From: Cellvibrionales bacterium UBA4495
Lineage (GTDB): Bacteria > Pseudomonadota > Gammaproteobacteria > Pseudomonadales > Porticoccaceae
DNA: 12,844 bases
Assembly: GCA_002388905.1 (NCBI GenBank)
Contig: DGNJ01000049.1
Location: 6,863 to 19,706 of the forward strand
Reading direction: 5' to 3'
Part shown: positions 1-7,510 of the stretch, one piece after another
Layout: the number at the start of each line of letters is the position of its first letter
Position numbering within the stretch: the first letter of the stretch is position 1
Notes under the pieces: generated by a model
The model's input: only the letters and a program-made list of their open reading frames with translations
Databases searched by the model: none
Told to the model about the DNA's origin: nothing
Translations under genes and position numbers: made by a program

Positions 1-1
1 G

Positions 2-1750
2 GTCGACCGCCTGGCCGAGCTGCCGGTGCCCACCATTGCCGTTATTCACGGGCCCTGCCTGGGAGGCGGCCTGGAGTTGGCCCTGGCCTGCGACTACCGC
101 CTGGCCGTCGAAGGCGCAAGCCTGGGTTTTCCCGAAGTCATGCTGGGGTTGCACCCCGGGCTTGGCGGAACCTTCCGGGCCCCCCGGTTGATCAATCCCG
201 TTGACGCCATGACCCTGATGCTCACCGGCAAGTCCGTCAACGCCCGCCGGGCCAGGGCGCTTGGCCTGGTAGACGCCGTGACCCAGGAGCGACACGTGGC
301 CAACGCCGTACGCGCGGCCGCCCGGGGCGATGTGAACAGAAGCCGCCGGCCCTTCTACGCGGCCGCCCTGGACAGCGCCTGGGTGAGGCCCCTTATCGCC
401 CGGCGCATGATCGTCAACACCGAAAAAAAAGTCGACCGCAAACACTACCCGTCCCCCTACCAGTTGATCGACCTCTGGCAGCACCATGCCGGCGACGTCG
501 CCAGGGCCCGGGAGGAGGAAATCCAGTCCTTCGCCCGGCTGGTGACCTCGAAGACCGGCCAGAACCTTATTCGCGTGTTCTTCCTCCGGGAAGCGCTGAA
601 AAAGGCTGAGGGAGAAAATAACGGGGGCGGTATAGGCCATGTTCACGTGGTGGGCGCGGGAACCATGGGCGGCGACATCGCCGGCTGGTGCGCCCTGAGC
701 GGATTTCGGGTTACGCTTTCGGATATGGACCCGGCCATGATCGCAGGCGCCGTCAAGCGCGCCAGGCAACTGTGCCGGCGCAAGCATCGAAGCGACATCG
801 CCACCCGCGACATCCTGGATCGCCTGATTCCCGATACCAGTGGGTCGGGCGTAACCCGGGCCGACCTGATCATCGAGGCGGTACCGGAGAAAATCGACAT
901 CAAGCGCAGCGTCTATCGGGAAATCGAGGAACGCATGAAAGCGGGCGCCATTCTCGCCACCAACACCTCGAGTATTCCCCTGGAAACACTGCGCAGCGAG
1001 GTGAGGGAGCCCGCGCGCTTCCTGGGCCTGCACTTTTTTAACCCGGTGGCCAGGATGCAGCTGGTGGAGCTTGTCAGCCATGACGGTACCGATGCCGGGG
1101 TTCGCGACCGCGCCCGGGCTTTTGTGGCGGCCATCGACCGCCTGCCGGTACCGGTGCGCAGCGCCCCCGGCTTTCTGGTCAACCGGGTGCTCACGCCCTA
1201 CCTGCTGGAAGCCATGCTTTTACTGGACGAGGGCATGGCCCCGGAAACACTGGACAGGGCCGCGGTAGATTTCGGGATGCCCATGGGTCCCATCGAACTG
1301 GCCGACCAGGTGGGCCTGGATATCTGCCTGGACGTGGCCGAGATGCTCCGCGACAACCTTGGCGGGGATATTCCCGAGGTGCCGGCCTGGGTGCGCGATA
1401 AAGTGGAAAAAGGAGATACCGGGCGCAAGTCCGGCCGGGGGTTCTACGCCTGGAGCGACGACGGCCCCCGCAAGAACGAAGCGGCCACGCCGCCGAAAGG
1501 GACGGTGGACCGGCTGGTGCTGCCGCTGCTCAATACCTGCGTGGCCTGCCTGCGGGAAGAGGTGGTGGCGGACCCGGATGCCCTGGATGCCGCGGTGATC
1601 TTCGGTACCGGTTTCGCGCCGTTTCGCGGTGGCCCCCTTCACTATGCCCGTGAGCGGGGTGTGGACGACATCGTCGGCGCCCTGGAAAAGCTGGCCGAGG
1701 AGCACGGCCCGCGGTTCGCCCCGGACAAAGGCTGGCAACAACTGCGGTGA
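2..1750 (+). CDS. fadJ: FadJ-like multifunctional beta-oxidation protein (enoyl-CoA hydratase / 3-hydroxyacyl-CoA dehydrogenase), 5'-truncated
   Basis: The open frame runs in from the left edge (first whole codon at 2), so the start lies outside the window; about 583 codons of a protein usually near 700 residues remain. The enoyl-CoA hydratase/isomerase half enters at its oxyanion-hole segment (CLGGGLELALACDYR, Glu codon 74-76). Its second acid is in FPEVMLG (Glu codon 134-136), and both catalytic glutamates are present. The NAD-binding dehydrogenase half follows with GAGTMGG at 653-673 and the catalytic HFFNPV at 1031-1048. Two C-terminal 3HCDH repeats come next, ending with the GFAPFRGGP segment. 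It hydrates trans-2-enoyl-CoA and oxidises the 3-hydroxyacyl-CoA in the cytoplasm. The GGGLELALAC and PEVMLGLHPG wording is closer to FadJ than FadB from memory. No fadA/fadI thiolase follows; the gene overlaps the next one by 4 nt, suggesting translational coupling. Family call firm; substrate unknown. Confidence 0.9.
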   Translation, partial: VDRLAELPVPTIAVIHGPCLGGGLELALACDYRLAVEGASLGFPEVMLGLHPGLGGTFRAPRLINPVDAMTLMLTGKSVNARRARALGLVDAVTQERHVANAVRAAARGDVNRSRRPFYAAALDSAWVRPLIARRMIVNTEKKVDRKHYPSPYQLIDLWQHHAGDVARAREEEIQSFARLVTSKTGQNLIRVFFLREALKKAEGENNGGGIGHVHVVGAGTMGGDIAGWCALSGFRVTLSDMDPAMIAGAVKRARQLCRRKHRSDIATRDILDRLIPDTSGSGVTRADLIIEAVPEKIDIKRSVYREIEERMKAGAILATNTSSIPLETLRSEVREPARFLGLHFFNPVARMQLVELVSHDGTDAGVRDRARAFVAAIDRLPVPVRSAPGFLVNRVLTPYLLEAMLLLDEGMAPETLDRAAVDFGMPMGPIELADQVGLDICLDVAEMLRDNLGGDIPEVPAWVRDKVEKGDTGRKSGRGFYAWSDDGPRKNEAATPPKGTVDRLVLPLLNTCVACLREEVVADPDALDAAVIFGTGFAPFRGGPLHYARERGVDDIVGALEKLAEEHGPRFAPDKGWQQLR

Positions 1751-3621
1751 GCAACGAGCAATCCCTCACAGTGGATCGGGCGGACAGTATCGCCGATGCC
1801 GTCATCGATCGCGTTGGGCCCAACATCGTACTGGCACTGCCCCTGGGACTGGGCAAGGCCAATCACCTGGCCAATGCGCTCTATAACCGGGCGGCGCGGA
1901 ATCCGCACCTGTCCCTGACCATTCTTACCGCCCTGACACCCGAAGTACCCCGGTACGGGGACGATCTGCGGGGCCGTTTTCTCGGGCCGGTGGTGGAACG
2001 CCTGTTCGGCGGGTACCCGGAACTGCGCTACGCCGGGGACCGGCGCAATGGGACCCTGCCGGCCAATATCCGCGTTGAGGAGTTCTTCTTCCTGGCCGGC
2101 AGCCAATTGGGTGTTGCCAGCGCGCAGCAGAACCACATCTGCGCCAACTATACCCACGCCCTGGGCTACCTGCTGGAGCGCGGTGTCAACGTGATCGCCC
2201 AGTTGTTGGCTCGGCGGCCTGGCGAGCCGGACGGCGCGTCCCTGAGCCTGAGTTGCAATACCGATCTCAGTATCGACCTGCTGGCGGCCCGGCGCGAGGG
2301 GAGGGCGGATTTCCTGTTCCTGGGCCAGGTCAACGATGAATTGCCTTTTATGGGCGGGGACGCCGAAATCCCGAGGGGGGAATGCGATTTCCTGCTCGCC
2401 GGGGACGACTGCCAGTTTCCGCTTTTCGCCCCGCCCCGGGAGGCGGTGCATCCGCGCGATTATGCGGCGGCCATGCACGTGGCACGCCTGGTTCCCGACG
2501 GCGGCACCCTGCAGATCGGCATCGGTTCCCTGGGGGACGCCGTTGCCCACTGCCTGATTCTCCGCCACCGCAACAACCGCCTGTTCCGGGACCTGGCCGC
2601 ACGCTTGCCGGGAACCGGCGCCGAATCGCACCTGGAGCCCTTCGACGAGGGCCTGCACGGCCTCAGCGAAATGCTGGTGGAAACTTTCCTGGATTTACGG
2701 GACGCGGGCATACTCGAGCGCGAAGTGGACGGCTGCGTGCTCAATGCGGCCTTCTTTCTGGGCAGCCGGGCCTTCTACCGCCGGCTCGGGGAGCTTGCCG
2801 AAGACGAGCGGGACAAACTGGCCATGCGCAGCGTTCATTTTGTCAATGCGCTCTACGGCGACGAGGACACCAAGCGCAGGGGGCGGGTACGGGCCCGGTT
2901 CGTCAACAAGGCCATGATGGCCACCCTGCTGGGGGATGTGATCTCCGACGGCCTGGAAAACGGCCAGGTGGTGAGCGGCGTCGGCGGCCAGTACAACTTT
3001 GCCGCCCAGGCCTTCGAACTGGCGGGCGCCCGCTCCATTATTGTTCTTCCCGCCACCCGCGAAAGTGGCGGCAGGACCGTCTCCAATATCCGCTGGACCT
3101 ACGGCAACACGACAGTGCCCCGGCATTTGCGGGATATGGTGGTGACCGAGTACGGCGTTGCCGATTTGCGGGGGCGCACCGACCGGGATGTGATCGCCGC
3201 CATGCTGGCAGTCACCGATTCCCGTTTTCAGGAGGAATTGCTGGAAAAGGCCAGGAAGGCCGGCAAAATCGAACCCGGTTACCGGATTCCCGCGCCGCAC
3301 CGCAACAACCTGCCGGAGGCGATTCGCCCCGCTTTCGCGGCTGTCCCGGCAGGGGAATTTCCGGACTTTCCTTTTGGTTCGGATTACACTGAAACGGAAC
3401 GGGAATTGCTGCCGGTTCTGGACGGGATTCGGCAAAACCAGGGCAGGCGGCTGGTCCTCGCCCGCCTGGCCGCATCCGGTTTTTTTGCCGGGAGCGGGAG
3501 CGCACGGGAAAACGCCATTCTGGAACGGATGGGACTGGACCGGGCGAGGGGAATCAGGGAGCGTTTCTACCGCTATCTGCTCCGGGGAGCCTGCAGGACC
3601 GTTTCCGGTCGCCAGGCTTAG
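1747..3621 (+). CDS. Acetyl-CoA hydrolase / CoA-transferase family protein, long form (624 aa)
   Basis: The GTG start overlaps the stop of the fadJ-like gene (GTGA), with no clear Shine-Dalgarno site, as in coupled genes. The protein belongs to the acetyl-CoA hydrolase/transferase family (ACH1, Cat1, 4-hydroxybutyrate CoA-transferase), which moves CoA between acyl groups or hydrolyses acyl-CoA through a glutamyl-CoA intermediate. Visible marks are GIGSLGDAV (residues 258-266), SGVGGQYNF (410-418) and EYGVADLRGRT (from 468). The likely catalytic Glu is E308 in HGLSEM, where relatives carry H(S/T)EM. At 624 residues it is longer than the usual 430-510. The extra length is partly between the glycine motif and E308 and partly a C-terminal tail of about 100 residues after the conserved core. 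It may recover free CoA or transfer CoA to a pathway acid next to the ligase downstream. Substrate not determinable from sequence. Confidence 0.85.
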   Translation: MSNEQSLTVDRADSIADAVIDRVGPNIVLALPLGLGKANHLANALYNRAARNPHLSLTILTALTPEVPRYGDDLRGRFLGPVVERLFGGYPELRYAGDRRNGTLPANIRVEEFFFLAGSQLGVASAQQNHICANYTHALGYLLERGVNVIAQLLARRPGEPDGASLSLSCNTDLSIDLLAARREGRADFLFLGQVNDELPFMGGDAEIPRGECDFLLAGDDCQFPLFAPPREAVHPRDYAAAMHVARLVPDGGTLQIGIGSLGDAVAHCLILRHRNNRLFRDLAARLPGTGAESHLEPFDEGLHGLSEMLVETFLDLRDAGILEREVDGCVLNAAFFLGSRAFYRRLGELAEDERDKLAMRSVHFVNALYGDEDTKRRGRVRARFVNKAMMATLLGDVISDGLENGQVVSGVGGQYNFAAQAFELAGARSIIVLPATRESGGRTVSNIRWTYGNTTVPRHLRDMVVTEYGVADLRGRTDRDVIAAMLAVTDSRFQEELLEKARKAGKIEPGYRIPAPHRNNLPEAIRPAFAAVPAGEFPDFPFGSDYTETERELLPVLDGIRQNQGRRLVLARLAASGFFAGSGSARENAILERMGLDRARGIRERFYRYLLRGACRTVSGRQA

Positions 3622-3664
3622 AACCGGCACCCGGAAAAAAATTCCACCAATTGAGGGGCAAGCC

Positions 3665-5236
3665 ATGGCCGGGGAACTACGACGGCAGACACTGGGCGAC
3701 CTGTTGACGCGAACGGCCGCCCGGATGCCGGATAAAACGGCGGTGATTTGCGGCGACACAGCCTGGACCTATGCCCGTCTCGAAGGAATCTGCTCCGCCC
3801 TTGCGGCAGCCCTGGCGCGGCATGGCGTCGGCGAGGGAGACCGGGTTGCCGTGCTGTCGCGCAACTCCCACGCGGTAGTCGCCCTGCGTTTTGCCCTGGC
3901 CAGGCGGGGCGCGGTGCTCGTGCCCATCAATTTCATGCTCAACCGCGAAGAGATTGGCTACATTCTCGACCATTCCGGTGCGAAATGGCTTTGTGTCGAC
4001 AGTGAGCATGCCGGGACCGGCCAGCGGGCCGCCGCCGGCACTGGTGTGGAGGAGCTTCTCTGGCTACCGGGTGAGCACCCGTCCGAGCCGGTACCGGCGA
4101 TGCGGAATTTTCGCGAACTGGCGGATGCGCCCGGATCGCCCCCGGGGACCGGGATTCATGGGGGCTCCCTGGCGCAGATTATTTATACCAGCGGCACCGA
4201 GTCGCATCCCAAGGGCGCCATGCTCAGCCACGAGGCGGTTATCTGGCAGTACGTGAGCTGTGTCGTCGATATCGAGATCGAGGCCCGGGACAACATCCTC
4301 CACGCCCTGCCTCTCTACCACTGTGCCCAGCTTGATGTGTATCTCGGGCCCGGTATCTACGTGGGCGCCGGCCATGTGATCACGGCCCGCCCCGATCCGG
4401 ATAACCTGCTGCAACTGATGGAGCGCCACCGCATCAATTCCTTTTTCGCACCGCCGACGGTATGGATCGGGCTGCTGCGCTCGCAGCGGTTCGAGGCCAC
4501 CGATCTGTCGACCCTGGAGAAGGGATACTACGGGGCGTCGGCCATGCCGGTTGAAATCCTCCGGGAAATCCAGGACAGGCTGCCCGCACTGCGTCTCTGG
4601 AATTGCTACGGCCAGACCGAGATCGCGCCCCTGGCGGTCGTGCTAAAGCCCGAGGACCAGTTGCGCAAGGCCGGGGCCGCCGGGCGGCCGGTGATCAATG
4701 TCGAGACCCGGGTGGTGGACGACGAGGGTACGGACGTGGCTGCCGGGCAGATCGGCGAGATCGTCCACCGCTCGCCCCAATTGCTGGATGGTTATTACCG
4801 CGACGAGGGAAAGACCCGGGAGGCATTTCGGGGCGGTTGGTTCCATAGCGGCGACTTGGCTGTCGTCGATGACGAGGGCTATATCCGGGTGGTGGATCGC
4901 AAAAAAGACATGATCAAGACCGGCGGTGAAAACGTCGCCAGCCGGGAGGTGGAGGAAGTCGTCTATCAACTGCCCCAGGTGGCGGAGGTGGCGGTGATCG
5001 GGCTGCCCGATGCCCGGTGGGTGGAGGCGGTGACGGCCGTGGTGGTCCGCAGGCGGGACAGTGAACTGACCGAGGCGCAGGTGGTTGACCATTGCGCCAG
5101 GGTAATGGCGCCGTTCAAGGTGCCCAAGCGGGTCTATTTTGTCGACGCGCTTCCCAAGAACCCCAGCGGCAAGATACTCAAGCGGGATCTGCGTAGCGTC
5201 TTCAGGGAAAAGTCCGGGGCGGGCGCAGAGGGCTAG
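3665..5236 (+). CDS. AMP-forming acyl-CoA synthetase (fatty-acid/carboxylic-acid CoA ligase)
   Basis: This 523-residue ANL-superfamily ligase activates a carboxylic acid to its acyl-AMP and then acyl-CoA. ATG 3665 is chosen over the upstream in-frame GTG 3374 because GAGGGG sits 6 nt before it and the longer form would overlap the preceding gene by about 250 nt. Visible motifs are the A3 phosphate loop YTSGTESHPKG (174-184), the A5 NCYGQTE (313-319), Asp397 in HSGDL that contacts ribose, the hinge D411-R412-K413-K414, and the A10 catalytic lysine K503 in NPSGK. All key residues are intact. It lies 43 nt after the CoA-transferase gene and probably shares its transcript. The type resembles FadD3/FadD13-like enzymes that act on medium/long-chain or ring-derived acids. 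Here it may supply CoA esters to the FadJ-like protein. The acid substrate is unknown. Confidence 0.9.
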   Translation: MAGELRRQTLGDLLTRTAARMPDKTAVICGDTAWTYARLEGICSALAAALARHGVGEGDRVAVLSRNSHAVVALRFALARRGAVLVPINFMLNREEIGYILDHSGAKWLCVDSEHAGTGQRAAAGTGVEELLWLPGEHPSEPVPAMRNFRELADAPGSPPGTGIHGGSLAQIIYTSGTESHPKGAMLSHEAVIWQYVSCVVDIEIEARDNILHALPLYHCAQLDVYLGPGIYVGAGHVITARPDPDNLLQLMERHRINSFFAPPTVWIGLLRSQRFEATDLSTLEKGYYGASAMPVEILREIQDRLPALRLWNCYGQTEIAPLAVVLKPEDQLRKAGAAGRPVINVETRVVDDEGTDVAAGQIGEIVHRSPQLLDGYYRDEGKTREAFRGGWFHSGDLAVVDDEGYIRVVDRKKDMIKTGGENVASREVEEVVYQLPQVAEVAVIGLPDARWVEAVTAVVVRRRDSELTEAQVVDHCARVMAPFKVPKRVYFVDALPKNPSGKILKRDLRSVFREKSGAGAEG

Positions 5237-5246
5237 GCAAGACCGG

Positions 5247-5269
5247 CCCTGCCAGCGGTAGTCGCAGGG
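5247..5269. terminator. Weak inverted repeat between convergent genes
   Basis: CCCTGC (5247-5252) and GCAGGG (5264-5269) form a 6-bp perfect stem with an 11-nt loop, 11 nt after the ligase stop codon and before the 3' end of the opposing globin gene. It could serve as a terminator for either strand, but there is no T-tract on either side, so this is tentative. Confidence 0.25.
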
Positions 5270-5317
5270 AGCGCAAGGAGCACTTCCCCGAGCCGCAGGA
5301 CCCGGCCGCCCGTCTTG

Positions 5318-5746
5318 TCAGCCCACCGCGATAACGTTATCGGGGAGTTTGGGCCGCTCGGAACTGTCCCTGTTGCGCACGGTATCGGCAAGCTGGAAAA
5401 AGGGCTCCCTGACCATTTCCTTGAGTTCGTCGCTGGCGCCGATACGGTCCAGGGCCTTGTCCATGCACATCAGCCACTGGTCGCGCTCTTCGGGACCGAT
5501 GTGGTAGGGGCGGTGGGGTTCGGTCAGGCATACCGTGCCCTTGGCCTCATAATACAGGGGCGGTCCGCCAAACCAGCCGGTGAGAAACATGAACAGGTGT
5601 TCCTTGACCTGATCCAGGTTCTCCTTGTGCATATTGCGGATGGTCCGTGCTTCCGGCAGTTCGTCCATGACGTCGTAAAAGGCATTGGCCAGCTTGCGGA
5701 CGCCGTCCTCGCCGCCGAGCAGGATATAGGGATTGGCTGCGCTCAT
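5318..5746 (-). CDS. Group II truncated haemoglobin (trHbO-like)
   Basis: A 142-residue globin of the 2-over-2 fold. The ATG at 5746 (MSAANPY) is preferred over the in-frame TTG at 5782; a modest GGTGA lies 7 nt before it. Recognisable haem-pocket residues, aligned by eye to Mycobacterium trHbO, are Tyr24 (B10) in AFYDVM, the proximal His78 (F8) in EPHRPYHIG and Trp91 (G8) in ERDQWL. The GGPPLYYEAKG stretch after LFMFLTGWF is also typical of trHb2. This class binds O2, NO and CO in the cytoplasm and is implicated in NO/peroxide defence or redox roles. The gene stands alone: 175 nt separate it from scoB, and it converges with the ligase gene. Its upstream region has its own promoter-like and FNR-like signals, so it is likely regulated separately. 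Family call is firm; physiological role is inferred. Confidence 0.9.
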   Translation of the reverse strand: MSAANPYILLGGEDGVRKLANAFYDVMDELPEARTIRNMHKENLDQVKEHLFMFLTGWFGGPPLYYEAKGTVCLTEPHRPYHIGPEERDQWLMCMDKALDRIGASDELKEMVREPFFQLADTVRNRDSSERPKLPDNVIAVG

Positions 5747-5781
5747 AAATCGATCACCGGTTCTGTAACCTTCACAGGACA

Positions 5782-5790
5782 ATTATCGCA
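5782..5790 (-). promoter_or_regulatory. Candidate extended -10 promoter for the truncated haemoglobin gene
   Basis: On the minus strand this reads TGCGATAAT, an extended -10 (TGn plus GATAAT, 5 of 6 to TATAAT). No good -35 hexamer lies 16-18 nt upstream, which fits an activator-dependent or extended -10 promoter. Transcription would start near 5775, about 29 nt before the ATG. Confidence 0.4.
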
Positions 5791-5820
5791 CAAAGCGCCC
5801 ATTCCGGGAAAACGACGGGC

Positions 5821-5834
5821 TTGACGCCGGTCAA
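5821..5834. promoter_or_regulatory. Candidate FNR/DNR-family operator TTGAC-N4-GTCAA
   Basis: TTGAC (5821-5825), spacer GCCG, GTCAA (5830-5834) is a perfectly symmetric palindrome with the half-site spacing of FNR/ANR/DNR boxes (TTGAT-N4-ATCAA); each half differs only at the innermost base. It is centred about 52 nt upstream of the predicted globin transcription start. That is not one of the classic -41.5/-61.5 positions, so function is uncertain. Confidence 0.4.
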
Positions 5835-5882
5835 TGGATCGGGCTTTGGCTGGTGTGGAATCGGTGGTGCGCAGCGCTCATC

Positions 5883-5905
5883 CGCCCCGCCCGGCGGGCG
5901 GAGCG
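5883..5905. repeat. GC-only inverted repeat downstream of scoB
   Basis: CGCCCCGCCCG and CGGGCGGAGCG form 11-bp arms with one mismatch around a single central G, 16 nt past the scoB stop codon on the minus strand. In RNA it could fold as a short-loop GC hairpin that slows or ends scoAB transcription. No T-tract follows on the minus strand, so it is not a classical intrinsic terminator. Confidence 0.35.
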
Positions 5906-5921
5906 GGTGGCGAGGCGGGTA

Positions 5922-6584
5922 TCAGACGTCCATTTCCCGGACATCGTCGGCAACGATCATCTCCCCTTCGGTCTTGCTCACGACCTCGTCGGGGGAGACG
6001 CCGGGCGCGGTTTCCCGGAGGATATAGCGGCTGTTTTCGATATCGATTTCGACAAAAGCCAGGTCGGTCAGTACCCGGCGGATACAGCCGGCACCGGTCA
6101 GGGGCAGCTTGCACTGCTTGAGCAGCTTGGAGTTCCCTTCCTTGTCGGTGTGGGTCATCATGCAGACGATATTCTTGGCCCCGGCCACCAGGTCCATGGA
6201 ACCGCCCATGCCCTTGATCAGCTTGCCCGGCACCATCCAGGAGGCGATATTGCCGTTGACGTCCACCTCAAAGGCACCCAGGGCCGTCATGTCCACATGG
6301 CCGCCCCGGATCATGGCGAAGGATTCCGCCGACGAGAAAATGGACGAACCGTTGACGGTGGTGATGGTCTGCTTGCCGGCGTTGATATAGTCGGCGTCCA
6401 CTTCGTCCTCGGTGGGGAAGGGGCCCATGCCCAGCAGGCCGTTCTCGGATTGCAGCATCACTTCCCGGCCCTCGGGGATGTAGTTGGCCACCAGAGTGGG
6501 GATACCGATTCCCAGGTTGACGTAGGAGCCGTCCTCGATTGTGCGCGCTACGCGCATTGCCATTTGTTCCCGTGTCAGTGACAT
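5922..6584 (-). CDS. scoB: 3-oxoacid CoA-transferase subunit B (SCOT beta)
   Basis: A 220-residue beta subunit of the family I heterotetrameric CoA-transferases that exchange CoA between succinyl-CoA and acetoacetate or another 3-oxoacid. The catalytic glutamate is E47 in the SENG motif, followed by LLGMGPFP. The oxyanion/CoA region NLGIGIPTLVANYI lies at about residues 23-36, and GKLIKGMGGSMDLV further on is typical of the subunit. Length matches the family. The start ATG has GAGGGAGA about 8 nt upstream, and the gene begins 14 nt after the scoA stop, so the two are one transcript. Related pairs are annotated ScoAB, AtoDA, PcaIJ or LpsIJ; the split-subunit form and wording fit SCOT best, but adipate-type substrates cannot be excluded. 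It would feed acetoacetate into central metabolism as acetoacetyl-CoA. Confidence 0.93.
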   Translation of the reverse strand: MSLTREQMAMRVARTIEDGSYVNLGIGIPTLVANYIPEGREVMLQSENGLLGMGPFPTEDEVDADYINAGKQTITTVNGSSIFSSAESFAMIRGGHVDMTALGAFEVDVNGNIASWMVPGKLIKGMGGSMDLVAGAKNIVCMMTHTDKEGNSKLLKQCKLPLTGAGCIRRVLTDLAFVEIDIENSRYILRETAPGVSPDEVVSKTEGEMIVADDVREMDV

Positions 6585-6598
6585 AGTGCTGGTCTCCC

Positions 6599-7300
6599 TC
6601 AGGCTTCGCGGACGGTGCGCCGCTCGATACGTTTTTCGAAAGTGCCCTGAATCAGGCGGTCGACAAAAATACCCGGTGTGTGGATATAGTTGGGGTCCAG
6701 TTCGCCGGGTTCGACGATCTCTTCCACTTCCATGACACAGATCCTGCCGGCGGTGGCGATTTCCGGGTTGAAGTTGCGGGCGGTGCCCCGGTAGATGGCG
6801 TTGCCGTAGCGATCCGCCTTCCAGGCCTTGACGATGGAAAAGTCGCCGGTAATGGCCTGCTCGAGAATATGGGGCCTGCCGTGGAATTCCCGCACTTCCT
6901 TGCCTTCGCCGATGGGGGTGCCATAGGCGGTGGCGGTAAAGAAGGCGGGGATCCCCGCACCACCGGCACGGAGTTTTTCGGCCAGGGTTCCCTGCGGGGT
7001 CAGTTCCACCTCCAGTTCCCCGGACATCATCTGTCGCTCGAACAGTTTGTTCTCGCCCACGTAGGAGGCCACCATCTTTTTGATCTGCTTGTCCTCGAGC
7101 AGAATTCCCAGGCCAAAGCCATCGACGCCGCAGTTGTTGGAAACCACGGTGAGATCCTTGACGCCCAGTTTCTTGATCTGGTTGATAAGGTTCTCGGGGA
7201 TGCCGCTCAGGCCGAAGCCACCGGCGAGAACGGTCATGCCGTCCGCCAGTCCCTCCATGGCCTCTTCATAGCTGTTGACGACTTTATCGAAACCCGACAT
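6599..7300 (-). CDS. scoA: 3-oxoacid CoA-transferase subunit A (SCOT alpha)
   Basis: A 233-residue alpha subunit of the same enzyme as scoB. The N-terminal glycine-rich CoA-binding segment [13 protein letters not shown] (about residues 27-39) and the following [12 protein letters not shown] are hallmarks. [22 protein letters not shown] and [19 protein letters not shown] complete the family signature. The ATG at 7300 has AGGAG 8 nt before it. It is first of the scoAB pair and follows a 210-nt gap after the sulfotransferase gene that carries a promoter-like element, so scoAB can be transcribed on its own as well as by read-through. It acts in the cytoplasm with ScoB; the alpha subunit supplies most of the CoA-binding surface while the catalytic Glu is in ScoB. 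Confidence 0.93.
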   Translation of the reverse strand: MSGFDKVVNSYEEAMEGLADGMTVLAGGFGLSGIPENLINQIKKLGVKDLTVVSNNCGVDGFGLGILLEDKQIKKMVASYVGENKLFERQMMSGELEVELTPQGTLAEKLRAGGAGIPAFFTATAYGTPIGEGKEVREFHGRPHILEQAITGDFSIVKAWKADRYGNAIYRGTARNFNPEIATAGRICVMEVEEIVEPGELDPNYIHTPGIFVDRLIQGTFEKRIERRTVREA

Positions 7301-7353
7301 TCACTGCGCTCCTATGGTGGTTCGTTGTTCGGTGGCAAGTGCACAAGCCGGCT

Positions 7354-7382
7354 ATTTTGAGCAATGGCGAGGCATTAATCAA
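7354..7382 (-). promoter_or_regulatory. scoA: Candidate sigma70 promoter for scoAB
   Basis: On the minus strand TTGATT (7382-7377) and CAAAAT (7359-7354) are separated by exactly 17 nt, matching 4 of 6 at each consensus box. It lies in the AT-richest part of the 210-nt gap between the sulfotransferase and scoA, and would give a leader of about 46 nt ending in AGGAG. I see no clear operator in the rest of this gap. Confidence 0.45.
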
Positions 7383-7510
7383 ATTTCTAGAGGGAGCGCC
7401 AGGCGCCTTCCCGGCCATTTCCCGGATATGGCGCCAGCCTTGTCTGTCCCGGGCTGAGTTCGGGACGGCGCAGTTAATCTCGAAGGTGTCTGTAACCCGT
7501 TCGGTTCCGG

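Noticed and set aside
2382..3392. Long open frames overlapping the CoA-transferase gene on both strands (for example + 2382-3392 and - 2695-3759)
   Set aside because: GC-rich coding DNA gives long shadow frames; their proteins are rich in Arg, Gly and Pro, show no family motif, and lack ribosome-binding sites.
3374..3664. Upstream extension of the acyl-CoA synthetase frame to GTG 3374
   Set aside because: It overlaps the end of the CoA-transferase gene in another frame, has no family-like sequence, and ATG 3665 has a good Shine-Dalgarno site.
4181..4216. Unusual TESHPKG in the ligase phosphate loop (commonly TTGxPKG)
   Set aside because: The TES(R/H)PKG variant is familiar in FadD-type ligases, and all other catalytic motifs are intact, so it is not a sign of lost or novel activity.
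7446..7466. Inverted repeat GTCCCG/CGGGAC downstream of the sulfotransferase gene
   Set aside because: Only a 6-bp stem with a 9-nt loop, 45 nt past the stop and without a T-tract; in such GC-rich sequence this is weak evidence for a terminator.
7301..7510. Possible small gene between scoA and the sulfotransferase gene
   Set aside because: Short frames here have no ribosome-binding site or recognisable product; the stretch is best read as a promoter and leader for scoAB.
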